Positions 15,302 through 24,991 are shown, counted from the stretch's first letter. The stretch is 64,000 bases of DNA from Oscillospiraceae bacterium (GCA_017828975.1 JAGAJN010000032.1:1-64000); one strand, 5' to 3'. Notes: generated by a model from the letters alone, not told the origin. Program-made: numbers and translations.

Positions 15302-17221
15302 TTAGCGAATCTTAAACGCCTTTACCTCATTCTTCAGCATAGCCGCCTGAGAGTTGAGCTGCTCGCAGGACGCCGCAATTTCCTCGGCGGTTGCGCTGTT
15401 CTGCTGAACGACCTCGGAAATATCTCCGATACCGCTTGTTATCTGGTCGATAGCAAGAGCCTGTTCCTCGGCGGAGGTGGCGATCTCAGCTATCATAGCC
15501 GTTGTCTTGCCGAATGTACCAATAACGCTGTCAAGGGCTTCCGCATTCTTGCCGGCGATCTTCTCACCATCGGAAACAGCGGCAACCGCAGCTTCTATAA
15601 GCACAGACGTGTCCTTAACAGCCTCTGCGCATTTGGACGCAAGGTTTCTCACCTCGTCCGCAACGACAGCAAAGCCCTTGCCCGCCGCACCCGCTCTTGC
15701 AGCCTCAACAGCGGCGTTAAGTGCGAGGATATTTGTCTGGAACGCAATATCATCAATGGTCTTGATAACATTTTCTATTTCCGCAGACTTATCGGCGATA
15801 CGCTTCATGGACTCAACCATCTGGTTCATATATTCATGCTGTGCGGACATCATATCCGAAGCATTGTCGGACAGCTTCTTCGCATTATCCGCATTTGAAG
15901 CCGTATCATTGACGTGATTTGAAACATCATTCAGCGAAGCGGAAAGCTGCTGGATAGCCGCCGCCTGTCGTGTTGTGCCCTCAGCCAGAGCCTCAGAGCC
16001 CTTTGCCGACTGTGCCGAGTTTGCCGAAACCTGTTCAGAGGAAACATTTATCTTACCGATTATCTTGCGAAGCTCTCTGCCGATATGCTCCATAGAATCC
16101 TTCATTGCGGCAAAATCTCCGTCATACTCAATATCGGGGCTTACGGTGAAATCGCCGCTTGCCATTGCGCCGAGAACTCTTGAAATATCCTCGATATAGC
16201 TGTTGAGAGCAGCCTTGGTGGCTTCAATGTTCTTGGCAAGATCGCCCAGCTCGTCATTGTAAAGCCTGATCTCCTGATCCGATGCGCTAAGCTCGCCGTT
16301 TTTCATTTCATCAGCAATTTTGCCGATATAATTTGTGGGGACGATTATGTGCCTCTTAATGCTTAGATAGCATATGATGCAGGCAGCTGTACAGATAACA
16401 AGTCCTATTATCGCCCAGCGGATAGCAGAACCTACTACTGCTTTGTCTGCCTCGGCGGTTGAAAAACCGCTGAAATATGCTCCGACAATCGCACCGTTTA
16501 AGTCTGTCATAGGCTCATACACAACATAGTGTTTCTGTCCCATCAGATTAGCCTGACCCATATAGGTTTCACCGGTGCCGATTACCTTCTCGGCAATTGC
16601 CTCATCCATTTCCGTACCCTCGAAACGGTTTCCGTCCTCGCCGATAATGGTAGTTGCATAGCGGATATTATCTTTGAAATATGTATAGTGACCGTTTGTC
16701 TTTTCACGGGAATTGTCAAGGGTAGCATAGTCCTTCAAATCACAGCCGATAACGCAGCCTCCCACCTCGGAATCGCCCGAAATTATTGCCGAAGTATAGC
16801 GGAAATAAAGCCTGTCGCTGTCCGAAACAAGACCGTTTGCAGCGTTTTTGTCATATGAGATATTATCGGGGCAGCCCGCCGACTTCCAGATAAGGCTGCC
16901 GTCGCTTCCGTAAAATGCAGCAAACAGTGCTTCACTGTCCACAGCCGAGTTGAACATCTTCTCCACTTCGGTATCATTTTTCACCATAACAGCGTTAGCA
17001 AAGCCCTTCTGCATCATCAGATCGGCATAAAGGTGCTTGGGTTTTGAAGCCATTTCATCGGTGCTGTTATGCAGAGTGAACATAGCCGAACGTGCCTCGT
17101 TGGCAAGAAGCTTCTCGGCAACATAATTTGTGCTGATAGCAGACCCCGATACAAGAATTGCAGTTATAAGCAGAGCGGAGCCGATAACAAACATCAAAAT
17201 TCTTTTCCCTATTCTCGACAT
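15302..17221 (-). CDS. Methyl-accepting chemotaxis protein
   Basis: A 639-aa chemoreceptor. ATG at 17221 follows GGAGG at 8 nt; an earlier in-frame ATG would leave the ribosome binding site inside the gene. It has an N-terminal membrane segment (about 10-32), an extracellular sensor (about 33-270), a second membrane segment, a HAMP domain and the signalling hairpin with [20 protein letters not shown]. The C-terminal methylation and bundle regions look complete. The ligand is not predictable. No che genes are in the window. Confidence 0.92.
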   Translation of the reverse strand: MSRIGKRILMFVIGSALLITAILVSGSAISTNYVAEKLLANEARSAMFTLHNSTDEMASKPKHLYADLMMQKGFANAVMVKNDTEVEKMFNSAVDSEALFAAFYGSDGSLIWKSAGCPDNISYDKNAANGLVSDSDRLYFRYTSAIISGDSEVGGCVIGCDLKDYATLDNSREKTNGHYTYFKDNIRYATTIIGEDGNRFEGTEMDEAIAEKVIGTGETYMGQANLMGQKHYVVYEPMTDLNGAIVGAYFSGFSTAEADKAVVGSAIRWAIIGLVICTAACIICYLSIKRHIIVPTNYIGKIADEMKNGELSASDQEIRLYNDELGDLAKNIEATKAALNSYIEDISRVLGAMASGDFTVSPDIEYDGDFAAMKDSMEHIGRELRKIIGKINVSSEQVSANSAQSAKGSEALAEGTTRQAAAIQQLSASLNDVSNHVNDTASNADNAKKLSDNASDMMSAQHEYMNQMVESMKRIADKSAEIENVIKTIDDIAFQTNILALNAAVEAARAGAAGKGFAVVADEVRNLASKCAEAVKDTSVLIEAAVAAVSDGEKIAGKNAEALDSVIGTFGKTTAMIAEIATSAEEQALAIDQITSGIGDISEVVQQNSATAEEIAASCEQLNSQAAMLKNEVKAFKIR

Positions 17222-17283
17222 ATAGAAAACCTCCATTGATTATGCTAATACAATGTTGTTTATAGTAATGTAACATTTTAGTT

Positions 17284-17312
17284 ATTTTAACATAAAATTG
17301 CCATTTTGTCAA
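17284..17312 (-). promoter_or_regulatory. Promoter of the first chemoreceptor gene
   Basis: On the minus strand TTGACA (17307-17312) and TAAAAT (17284-17289) are 17 bp apart. Confidence 0.65.
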
Positions 17313-17388
17313 GCGAAATCAGGGATATTTCCATAAAAATATATACTAATTTACTATTCGATTTTTGTCAGAATTACCAATATTTATC

Positions 17389-18462
17389 TTAAACGATTTC
17401 GCCGCCGCCGAACACATAATCGCCGTCATAAATGACCGCCGCCTGACCGGGAGCGGGCGCACGCTGAGGCTCGTCGAACAGCAGCCGAACCTTACCGTCC
17501 TCAAGGGGAAAAACGGTAACGGGGCTGTCCTTCTGGGAATATCGCAGCTTTGCGGTACCCCGAAACGGCTCTGTCAGCTTTTCGACAGAGATGAGGTTAA
17601 CATTTTCCGCAATGACCTCCCGCTTCATTAGATCGCCGCTTTCTCCGAGGATAACGGTGTTCTCCGCCGAATTTTTCCCGCAGACGAACATAGGCTTGCC
17701 GAAGGTCACGCCCAGCCCCCGACGCTGCCCGATGGTGTAAAATATCTGATTCTTGTGCCGTCCGATGACATTCCCCGAAACGTCCAGAAAATCCCCCTCG
17801 GGAAAGCTTTCGCCCGTGAACCTCGTGATAAATCCGCCGTAATCGCCGTCGGGAACAAAGCAGATGTCCTGACTGTCGGGCTTTTTCGCATTGACAAGCC
17901 CTGCATTTTCCGCAATTTCCCGAACCTTAGGCTTGGAAAGCTCGCCCAAAGGAAATATGACCCGCTCAAGCTGATACTGCGTAAGATTGTAAAGAACGTA
18001 GGTCTGGTCCTTGGAAATATCGGCGGCACGTTTCAGAAGAAATCTGCCGCTTTTTTCGTCCCGCTCAACACGGGCGTAATGTCCCGTGGCAACGCCGTCA
18101 AAGCCCAGTTCTTCGGCTCTGCGGAGCATTTTCCCGAACTTGATATGCTTGTTGCACTCAATGCAGGGGTTGGGCGTTTTTCCGTCCTTGTAGCTGCCGC
18201 AGAAGCTTTTCATTACCAGACTGCGGAAATCGTCTGTGAAATTGAAGGTCAGGTGGTCGATACCTATTTTATATGCAGCGCTGCGGGCGTCCTCCACGTC
18301 TTTCAGGGAACAGCAGGTCTTGCCGCTGTGATCCTCGCCTAAATCGGCGTTGTCATAAAGCCTAAGGGTAACTCCCGTAACATCATAGCCCGCATTTTTC
18401 AGCAGCAAAGCCGCCGCCGAGCTGTCAACGCCGCCGCTCATTCCCAGAAGTATCTTTTTCAC
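17389..18462 (-). CDS. mnmA: tRNA-specific 2-thiouridylase MnmA
   Basis: Thiolates U34 of Lys, Glu and Gln tRNAs using ATP and a persulfide relay. The 357 aa include the PP-loop GMSGGVDSS at the N-terminus, the catalytic NPCIECNKHIKFG cysteine, the second cysteine in QDICFVPDGDYGGF, GRHKNQIFYTIGQRRGLGV and a beta-barrel C-terminus. The start overlaps the end of the upstream HAD gene by 38 bp, indicating cotranscription. Confidence 0.95.
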   Translation of the reverse strand: MKKILLGMSGGVDSSAAALLLKNAGYDVTGVTLRLYDNADLGEDHSGKTCCSLKDVEDARSAAYKIGIDHLTFNFTDDFRSLVMKSFCGSYKDGKTPNPCIECNKHIKFGKMLRRAEELGFDGVATGHYARVERDEKSGRFLLKRAADISKDQTYVLYNLTQYQLERVIFPLGELSKPKVREIAENAGLVNAKKPDSQDICFVPDGDYGGFITRFTGESFPEGDFLDVSGNVIGRHKNQIFYTIGQRRGLGVTFGKPMFVCGKNSAENTVILGESGDLMKREVIAENVNLISVEKLTEPFRGTAKLRYSQKDSPVTVFPLEDGKVRLLFDEPQRAPAPGQAAVIYDGDYVFGGGEIV

Positions 18463-19114
18463 CGAAAACCGCCTCCTCGCCGTTGAAATTTACCGTGTAG
18501 TCGGCAAATCCCGCTATTTTGTGAAAATCCTCCCCTGCGCCCTCGTCGAACACTCCCGTCACGGAAAATCCCGCATTTTTCGCACATTCCGCCCCGTGGA
18601 CAGCGTCCTCGAAAACCATTATCTCCGACGGGGACAGTCCCAGACGTTTGGCGCAATATATGTAAATATCGGGATTTTCCTTGCCGCAGCCTATCTCGTC
18701 GCAGGTGATGAGGAAGTCTAAGTATTCCCAAAGTCCCAGCCGTTTCAGCGCACCCTCGGCAAGGTCGTGCTTGTTGGAGGTGGCAGCGCACATCTTCACG
18801 CCCATCTCCCGAAGCCGCGAAAGCAGGGACGGCACCGCTCTTTTTGCGGGAACGCTGTTCATATACCGCTCCCCGACTATCTCGGAAATACGGCGCATAA
18901 CGTCCTCAAGCGGCATATTGATATGATATTCGTCAATGAAAAACTGCGCCGCCGTTACAAAATGCAGCGACTTCATCTTCTCGGCAATAAGCGGGTCATA
19001 CTCAATGCCGTGCTCGGCAAGAAATATCCTGTCCGCCTCATTCCAGACGGGCAATGAGTCCAGCAGCGTCCCGTCAATATCGAAAATTGCGCCCTTGAAT
19101 TGGGGTATGTTCAT
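18425..19114 (-). CDS. HAD-superfamily phosphatase (beta-phosphoglucomutase-like)
   Basis: 229 aa with HAD motif I FDIDGTLLDS, motif II serine/threonine in CAATSNKHDLA, and motif III/IV GCGKENPDIYIY plus MVFEDAVHGAECAKNAG. The helical cap between motifs I and II fits subclass I phosphatases or phosphoglucomutase-like enzymes. GGAGG precedes the ATG. The 3' end runs 38 bp into mnmA. The substrate is not predictable; a sugar phosphate is the usual guess. Confidence 0.85.
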   Translation of the reverse strand: MNIPQFKGAIFDIDGTLLDSLPVWNEADRIFLAEHGIEYDPLIAEKMKSLHFVTAAQFFIDEYHINMPLEDVMRRISEIVGERYMNSVPAKRAVPSLLSRLREMGVKMCAATSNKHDLAEGALKRLGLWEYLDFLITCDEIGCGKENPDIYIYCAKRLGLSPSEIMVFEDAVHGAECAKNAGFSVTGVFDEGAGEDFHKIAGFADYTVNFNGEEAVFGEKDTSGNERRR

Positions 19115-19164
19115 AAATTCCTCCGAAAAAAGGCGGACGGTAAATTCTCCCGCCCGCCGAAATT

Positions 19165-20454
19165 TTAGATGTTCTTCAGTACGCCGACCTTTGCGGTAAA
19201 ATCAACTCCGCAGGGACGAATATCTCTGGAAGCCAGACCGTAAACATCGGAAGTGATAGAGGACATAGCCGCAAAGTGCTTGAACAGCTGATTGTCCATA
19301 TCCGCAATAGCCTTCAGCGAAGTGCCGAATACCATTCTTGCCTTGCCCTTTGCCTCGGAAAGTATCTCCGTACCTCTCTCGTTGAGAGCGAGGATCCTGC
19401 CGAAGGGAGGGGGTGTCTGCAGCTCGTTCTTGCGCAGTCCCAGCAGAGCGCAGAGCAGAAGTCTTCTTACTCTTGCCTCGGGATAACGCTTTGTCTTTAC
19501 GCCGTTTATAAGGTCCTCCAGGGAAACGGCAACTCTGCCCACCTGGAACATTCTGTTAACAAGACCGTCATCAACATCTGCCAGCTGTGCAAGGTCCTGA
19601 GGAGAAACTGTTCTCATTCTGTAAAGCAGCTCTCTTTCCAGATTGTCGAAATAGCAGAGCTGATCCTTGTCGTCGTACTCATTGATTGCGGCAAGAGTTT
19701 CTGCGGGAACGTAAGCAGAAAAGTCCTCGCCGTCCTCGATCATTCTGCGGATAGCGGAAGCACTTGCGAATTTGCCCTCAGCTGTTTCGTCGCTGTCGTG
19801 GCTTGCTGTCCTCTTTACGGTGAATGCTTCCAGCTCGGTGACCTCGGGGAACTTGCTCTCGTCGATCTCCTCGCCCTTGCTCTTGGCTTCTTCGATAGCC
19901 TTTTCTCTTGCGGCGGTGTCAGCCTTTTTGAAATCTGCAATAGCCTTGAGATATTCCACAGCAAGGATATTGTTGGGAGAATTGAACACCTCGCCAACCA
20001 TAGGACCGTACTCGGAATTTACCAGCTTCTGAACAGCCGAAGGATAGGACTCGCCCTCGTCCAGCAGAGGCTTTACCTTTTCGGGAACGGAAACAGCCGC
20101 AGACGCAACAGCCGCATTTTTCAGCAGGTCAAGGTCGCCGCACTCGCTGCCAAAGGAAATTCCGTCCACAACGCCCAGAGCGTTCAGCATAAACACGGAA
20201 GCCCTTGCAAAGGTCTGAGCATTTGTCAGAGTGTAGGCAACAGGCAGCTCGACTACCAGATCAACGCCGTTCCGGACAGCGATCTCTGCTCTCCTGAACT
20301 TGTCGATGATAGCAACATCGCCCCTCTGAACATAGTTGCCGCTCATTACAGCAACGATGTGGTCTGCGCCGGTCTGCTTCTTAGTTTCTTCGATCTGATA
20401 TTTGTGTCCGTTATGGAAAGGGTTGTATTCACAAACAATACCGTAAGTTTTCAT
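19165..20454 (-). CDS. tmcAL: tRNA(Met) cytidine acetate ligase (TmcAL) family protein
   Basis: Makes N4-acetylcytidine at the wobble position of elongator tRNA-Met from acetate and ATP. The 429-aa protein begins with MKTYGIVCEYNPFHNGH, carrying the nucleotidyltransferase HxGH-type motif (HNGH), then SGNYVQRGDVAIIDKFRRAE, GVDLVVELP and a KRTASHDS segment, all family features. AGGAG precedes the ATG. With mnmA nearby it adds a second tRNA-modification gene on the same strand, 50 bp upstream of the HAD gene. Confidence 0.9.
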   Translation of the reverse strand: MKTYGIVCEYNPFHNGHKYQIEETKKQTGADHIVAVMSGNYVQRGDVAIIDKFRRAEIAVRNGVDLVVELPVAYTLTNAQTFARASVFMLNALGVVDGISFGSECGDLDLLKNAAVASAAVSVPEKVKPLLDEGESYPSAVQKLVNSEYGPMVGEVFNSPNNILAVEYLKAIADFKKADTAAREKAIEEAKSKGEEIDESKFPEVTELEAFTVKRTASHDSDETAEGKFASASAIRRMIEDGEDFSAYVPAETLAAINEYDDKDQLCYFDNLERELLYRMRTVSPQDLAQLADVDDGLVNRMFQVGRVAVSLEDLINGVKTKRYPEARVRRLLLCALLGLRKNELQTPPPFGRILALNERGTEILSEAKGKARMVFGTSLKAIADMDNQLFKHFAAMSSITSDVYGLASRDIRPCGVDFTAKVGVLKNI

Positions 20455-20582
20455 TTTGTTACTCCTCCGTTTTTCTGTTTTGCCGCCTGTTTCCGAAACG
20501 AATTATATGCGGCAGATAATACATATACTATTATAACACATCTTTATATGGATTGCAAGAAAAATTTTATTTATGCAAGATT

Positions 20583-21115
20583 TTATTCGGAAACAGCGGC
20601 ATTTTCACTATTATACCGTATAAACTCTACAACAAACAAAACTCCCGCCAGAAACAAAGCACAGCCAAGCCCCGTATAGAAAAACGCAATAAACACGTCC
20701 GGGAACACACCGCAAGCCCTCAGCCCATCATAACAGCCTAATAATGTATGCTTTCAGGTCAAAGAAATTCCAGAAGGGCTTAATACTAATAACCAATAAA
20801 AGTGTAGATAAAAAATCTGTCCAAAAACCATATGCGCAAGTTTTTGCTTGATTTTTTATTCACTTTTTAATTGGTTCTTAGTATAAAGTCATCCTCATAG
20901 CCCCTTTATGCGCCTGATATGCTTTCTTGTCATCTTATAGAACATCGCACCAAACGCAGAGAAAACCGCCGCCGACAGTATTATTATATACCAAAGTATT
21001 TCTATAACACCATAGGACAAAATCCCAAGCCTTGCCACGTTAAAGCCCGCTATCATCCACACTATCCCCGCAATTATTAGCAGCGTTTTTTTGATACCTC
21101 ATAAAACTTTTTCAT
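20583..21115 (-). pseudogene. Broken small membrane-protein gene split by a MITE-like insertion
   Basis: Reading the minus strand from ATG at 21115 (ribosome binding site GGAG), short open pieces in different frames join into one protein: MKKFYEVSKK, TLLIIAGIVWMIAGF..., KMTRKHIRRIKGY, then after the insertion PFWNFFDLKAYII and GVFPDVFIAFFYTGLGC to a stop at 20583. Frame changes occur at a T7 run (21086-21092), a C4 run (20901-20904) and near 20735. Removing the 100-bp element and one TAA target copy restores the reading frame across the junction. The ancestor would be a membrane protein of about 150 aa with several hydrophobic segments. Function is unknown. Confidence 0.75.
20784..20883. mobile_element. 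MITE-like element A (inserted in the pseudogene)
   Basis: 100 bp with imperfect terminal inverted repeats (TACTAATAACCAATAAAAGT versus the inverted TACTAAGAACCAATTAAAAA) flanked by a TAA direct repeat (20781-20783, 20884-20886), which is TTA on the other strand. The centre resembles element B in reverse orientation. No coding capacity, so it must have been moved in trans. Confidence 0.8.
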
Positions 21116-21235
21116 TTCTTTTTCTCCGTAAATTCAGATTTTGTACAGCCGATATGCTTCATTATACCGCAAAGGGAAAATATTGTCAATAAGGCAAAAT
21201 CAGCAGAAGCAGCACGTTCGGGAAACATTGCTTTA

Positions 21236-21336
21236 TACTAATTTCCTATCATAAAGTTGACAAAAAATCCGTATAAAAGCTTGCGTATATGGGTTTTGTG
21301 CGGATTTTTTGTCTATACTTTGATTAGAAATTAGTA
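21236..21336. mobile_element. MITE-like element B
   Basis: 101 bp with perfect 10-bp ends (TACTAATTTC and GAAATTAGTA) and a longer imperfect inverted repeat including GACAAAAAATCCG. It is flanked by TTA duplications (21233-21235, 21337-21339). The core AAAAGCTTGCGTATATGGGT is shared with element C. It lies 8 bp from the 3' end of the toxin gene. Confidence 0.85.
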
Positions 21337-21343
21337 TTATTCA

Positions 21344-21604
21344 TCATTTATCATCATAATGCCCCTTGCACGCAGCAATTACAAGATTTCCGTCCATGAC
21401 CTTGTAAACAATGCGGTTTGTTTCGTCAATTCTTCTGCTCCAATATCCATCGTGGTTTTTAAGCGGCTCAGGCTTTCCAATGCCGTTAAATGGATTTCTT
21501 TGAGCGTCCTGTATCAGCTGATTTATTCGTTTTAAGGTTTTCTTGTCCTGTGTCTGCCAATACAGGTAATCCTCCCACGCAGCTTCGTCCCACAGTATTT
21601 TCAT
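21344..21604 (-). CDS. Txe/YoeB family toxin (ribosome-dependent mRNA interferase)
   Basis: An 86-aa RelE-superfamily toxin. KILWDEAAWEDYLYWQ at the start, NPFNGIGKPEPLKN in the middle and YWSRRIDETNRIVYKV with a late histidine-tyrosine (GHYDDK) match YoeB/Txe, which cut mRNA at the ribosomal A site. Catalytic-type residues E, R, H and Y are all present, so it looks active. The ATG overlaps the antitoxin stop (ATGA), typical for these pairs. Confidence 0.9.
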   Translation of the reverse strand: MKILWDEAAWEDYLYWQTQDKKTLKRINQLIQDAQRNPFNGIGKPEPLKNHDGYWSRRIDETNRIVYKVMDGNLVIAACKGHYDDK

Positions 21605-21873
21605 TCGTCATCTACCTCAATAAGGTCATGTTCGGTAAGCTTTGCCGTTCCGTTTTCAATGTCGGCTATCACCTTTTCGAGATGCCGCATATTGGCATCG
21701 CTGTAAAACGGGTCGTTAGCGGTCAGTTCAAAGGGAATCCGCTGTTCGCTGACTGCCTTTTTTGCGAAAATACAGAAAGCCGTGGTCATATTCATGCCAA
21801 TGCTGTCGCAAAGTATGCTGAACTGTTTCTTCAAATCCTCGTCCATTCTTATGCTGAAACTGGTCTGTGCCAT
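21601..21873 (-). CDS. RelB/DinJ family antitoxin
   Basis: 90 aa. ATG at 21873 is chosen because GAAAGGAG lies just upstream. The N-terminal MAQTSFSIRMDEDLKKQF is a ribbon-helix-helix DNA-binding segment of the RelB/DinJ type, followed by helices and an acidic C-terminus (EHDLIEVDDE) that should wrap the toxin. The pair is expected to autorepress its promoter. The toxin start overlaps the stop by four bases. Confidence 0.9.
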   Translation of the reverse strand: MAQTSFSIRMDEDLKKQFSILCDSIGMNMTTAFCIFAKKAVSEQRIPFELTANDPFYSDANMRHLEKVIADIENGTAKLTEHDLIEVDDE

Positions 21874-22061
21874 GATAACACTCTCCTTTCGTATATACAT
21901 TGTAGCACTATTTTGGCGCAATGTCAATACAAAATGCAGATACATTTAATTTCTTGTCTGCCAACTATTAATATCTTCCAACGCATTATATAGCCTTTGT
22001 ACAAATCATATAAAAATTCCTGTTAAATCCCGTGCAAATAGGCAAAAATGCTCAAATTCTC

Positions 22062-22090
22062 TTGCGTAACTTCATAAAATGTGATAAACT
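22062..22090 (+). promoter_or_regulatory. Possible promoter of glgP
   Basis: TTGCGT (22062-22067) and TAAACT (22085-22090) are 17 bp apart upstream of the glycogen phosphorylase start. The match is moderate. Confidence 0.4.
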
Positions 22091-22143
22091 GTAAAAGATA
22101 ACTATAATTGTAACCCCGAAAGGAATTGAAAGGAATAAGCTTT

Positions 22144-24501
22144 ATGATGAACAAAGAACAGTTTCTCTCCGCAGTAAGCGGAAATCTTATGACCGATTAC
22201 AGGGTGACTCTCAAGGAGGCTGCTCCCTATCAGCTGCATAACGCCGTTGCAAGGGCTGTTATGGCTGACATTATGCCCAAGTGGTGCGAAACCGAGGAGC
22301 GTCAGGCAAGCGGCAGACGTGCATACTACCTCTCCGCAGAGTTCCTGATGGGACGTGCAGTGTTCAACAACCTCTACTGCGCAAATCTCCTTGACACCGC
22401 AAAGGAAGTGTTCTCGGAAAACGGCATCGACCTGAACGTTCTGGAGGACATTGAGGACGCCGCTCTCGGAAACGGCGGTCTGGGACGTCTTGCCGCATGC
22501 TTCCTTGACTCCGCAGCTTCCTGCAGTATCCCTCTGGACGGCTATGGTATCAGATACCGCTACGGTCTGTTCAAGCAGGGCATCTACAACGGCTTCCAGA
22601 CTGAAACCGCCGACGTTTGGCTGTCCCACGGCGACGCTTGGAGCATTCGTGCGGATAATGACGCTGTTCTCGTTGAATTTGCAGACCAGGCTGTAATGGC
22701 TGTTCCCTACGACACGCCTATTATCGGCTATGGAATGAGTTCCGTTAATACTCTCAGACTCTGGCAGGCAGAAGCGCTTGACAAGTTCAAGTTCGGCGAG
22801 TTCGATAATCAAAATTACGTTGAAGCGTCCAATGACGAGATAATGGCAGAGGCTATCACCAACGTCCTCTATCCCAACGACAACACCGAAAAGGGACGCA
22901 GACTCCGCCTGAAACAGCAGTATTTCTTCGTTTCTGCGTCCATTCAGGATATTATCAGAAAGTACAAGAAAAAGCACGGCAGCGATTTCTCGAAATTTGC
23001 GGAAAACTATGCCGTTCAGCTGAACGATACCCACCCCACCGTGGCTATCCCCGAGCTTATCAGAATATTTATGTTCAAGGAGGGAATGTCCTTTAACGAG
23101 GCATTCGACATTGCCTCCAAGACATGCAGCTACACCAATCACACCGTAATGGCAGAGGCTCTGGAAAAGTGGTCTATCCCCCTGTTCAAGAGCGTTATCC
23201 CCACCGTTTACGAGATAATCCTTATGATAAACGAGCGCCTGAAAAAGGAGCTTGCCGCAAAGGGCGTTGACGAAAACGGCATCAACCGCAGACTTATCGT
23301 TGACGGCAGCGTTATCCATATGGCAAGAATGGCTATCTTCGCAGGCACCTATGTAAACGGCGTTGCGGAGCTGCACACCAATATCCTCAAGACCGACGCT
23401 CTCAAGGAATGGTATGAGCTTTATCCCGAAAAATTCCAGAACAAGACCAACGGTATCACCCCCAGAAGATGGCTGGGACTCTGCAACCCCGAGCTGTCCG
23501 CACTTATCACCGAAAAGATCGGAAACGGCTGGATAACCGACCTTTCTCAGCTGAAAAATCTCGAAAGGTTCGTTGACGACGGCGACGTTATCCGCAGATT
23601 TATGGAGATAAAGCGCACAAAGAAGCAGCAGCTTTGCGACTATATCAAGGAGAAGGAGCATTTCGACCTGTCCCCCGACTGGGTATTTGATATTCAGGTA
23701 AAGCGTCTGCATGAATATAAGCGTCAGCTGCTGAACGCATTCTCCATTATGGACCTCTATTTCCAGATAAAGGAAAATAAGCTGCCCGACCTCCAGCCCA
23801 CAGCATTCATCTTCGGCGCAAAGGCTGCTCCCGCATACCGCAGAGCAAAGGGCATTATCAAGTATATCAACGAAGTGGCAAATCTCGTAAACAACGACCC
23901 CGACACCAAGGATAAGCTGAGAGTTATCTTCGTTTCCAACTATAACGTTTCCTACGCAGAAAAGCTTATTCCCGCCGCAGATATTTCCGAGCAGATCTCC
24001 ACAGCAGGTCTGGAAGCTTCGGGTACGGGCAATATGAAATTTATGCTCAACGGCGCAGTTACCCTCGGCACATTCGACGGCGCAAACGTTGAGATAGTTC
24101 AGGAAGCAGGCTGGCAGAACGAGTATATCTTCGGTGCAAGAGTCGAGGAGCTTGACAGAGTCCGTGCGACCTACCGTCCCAAGGAAAAGATCTACTACAA
24201 GAACGAGCGTGTTAAGAGAGTTATCAACACTCTGGTTGACGGCACCTTCAACGACGGCGACACAGGTATGTTCGGCGAGCTTTACAACTCCCTTATCAAC
24301 GGCACCAGCTGGCACAAGCCCGACAACTACTTCCTCCTCACCGACCTGGAGGGCTATGTTGACACCAAGCTTCGTGCGCTTTACGACTACAAGCAGAGAG
24401 AGAATTTCTCCAAGAAGTGCTGGATGAACATCGCAAACGCAGGAAAATTCTCCTCCGACAGAACCGTTAAGCAGTACGCAGAGGAGCTTTGGAAGCTTTA
24501 A
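22144..24501 (+). CDS. glgP: Glycogen/starch/alpha-glucan phosphorylase
   Basis: Releases glucose-1-phosphate from alpha-1,4-glucans with pyridoxal phosphate (GT35 family). The 785-aa product shows the PLP-lysine region EASGTGNMKFMLNGAVTLGT, the substrate loop region GNGGLGRLAACFLDS, LNDTHPTVAIPEL and GITPRRWL. The shorter length is normal for clostridial enzymes, which lack the long N-terminal control region of animal forms. ATG at 22144 follows GAAAGGAA. No other glg genes adjoin. A strong terminator follows. Confidence 0.95.
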   Translation: MMNKEQFLSAVSGNLMTDYRVTLKEAAPYQLHNAVARAVMADIMPKWCETEERQASGRRAYYLSAEFLMGRAVFNNLYCANLLDTAKEVFSENGIDLNVLEDIEDAALGNGGLGRLAACFLDSAASCSIPLDGYGIRYRYGLFKQGIYNGFQTETADVWLSHGDAWSIRADNDAVLVEFADQAVMAVPYDTPIIGYGMSSVNTLRLWQAEALDKFKFGEFDNQNYVEASNDEIMAEAITNVLYPNDNTEKGRRLRLKQQYFFVSASIQDIIRKYKKKHGSDFSKFAENYAVQLNDTHPTVAIPELIRIFMFKEGMSFNEAFDIASKTCSYTNHTVMAEALEKWSIPLFKSVIPTVYEIILMINERLKKELAAKGVDENGINRRLIVDGSVIHMARMAIFAGTYVNGVAELHTNILKTDALKEWYELYPEKFQNKTNGITPRRWLGLCNPELSALITEKIGNGWITDLSQLKNLERFVDDGDVIRRFMEIKRTKKQQLCDYIKEKEHFDLSPDWVFDIQVKRLHEYKRQLLNAFSIMDLYFQIKENKLPDLQPTAFIFGAKAAPAYRRAKGIIKYINEVANLVNNDPDTKDKLRVIFVSNYNVSYAEKLIPAADISEQISTAGLEASGTGNMKFMLNGAVTLGTFDGANVEIVQEAGWQNEYIFGARVEELDRVRATYRPKEKIYYKNERVKRVINTLVDGTFNDGDTGMFGELYNSLINGTSWHKPDNYFLLTDLEGYVDTKLRALYDYKQRENFSKKCWMNIANAGKFSSDRTVKQYAEELWKL

Positions 24502-24526
24502 TAATCGCTTTTTCACCAAAAAATCA

Positions 24527-24560
24527 AGGACGTTCGGCTTTTGGGCTGAACGTCCTTTTA
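24527..24560 (+). terminator. Terminator of glgP
   Basis: AAGGACGTTCGGC pairs with GCTGAACGTCCTT, followed by T residues. Confidence 0.85.
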
Positions 24561-24582
24561 TGTGGTATAGATATTTTATTTA

Positions 24583-24975
24583 AACTAATCTTTTATCAAT
24601 ATGTAGATAAACAACCATAATAATCTATATCATTTTTATATTTGCCAATAAACAGCCTCTCTGACAGTTCTTGAACTATTTCCCTAAAGAACAAAAAACT
24701 ATAACACCCCACAAAAATGTAAAGCAGGGTAAAGAGGGTGGGGTGAAAGGGAAGGGGAGTGCAGAGGGGAAACCGTTAGGGGCGGGGGAAACTCCCTGCT
24801 TTGCGTTAGGGTTTGTTGTGTCCCCCGCCCATATAGGTTTCCCCTCTGCGGGAGAGCCACAAAAGCAACAGAAGTTGCAAAGAAATGTAGAGAATAGAAA
24901 ATAGAACGGAGAAAATCCAACTTTCAATACTCACCACTGGGGTACACATGTCAATAAGTTTGTAGAAAATTAGTA
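24583..24975. mobile_element. Structured mobile repeat, copy 2 (about 393 bp)
   Basis: The right end GAAAATTAGTA (24965-24975) is followed by TTA. A matching left end AACTAATCTTTT (24583) is preceded by TTA (24580-24582). Inside, 24719-24880 copies 1-162. Its hairpin arms GCAGAGGGGAAACC (24761-24774) and 24836-24849 differ from copy 1 on both sides so that pairing is kept. No protein is evident. This accounts for most of the 490-bp gap between glgP and spo0A. Confidence 0.65.
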
Positions 24976-24991
24976 TTAAACATCATTCTTA

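Noticed and set aside
17389-19114. The 38-bp overlap between HAD and mnmA as a frameshift or fusion
   Set aside because: Both proteins have complete motifs and normal lengths, so the overlap is an ordinary tight operon join.
19276-20679. Long open frame opposite tmcAL
   Set aside because: Same reasoning: the minus strand carries the HNGH nucleotidyltransferase gene with a good ribosome binding site, and the opposite frame has none.
22102-24519. Very long open frame opposite glycogen phosphorylase
   Set aside because: It mirrors the real gene over its full length and encodes no recognisable domain; it is a by-product of codon bias in glgP, whose family motifs are clear on the plus strand.
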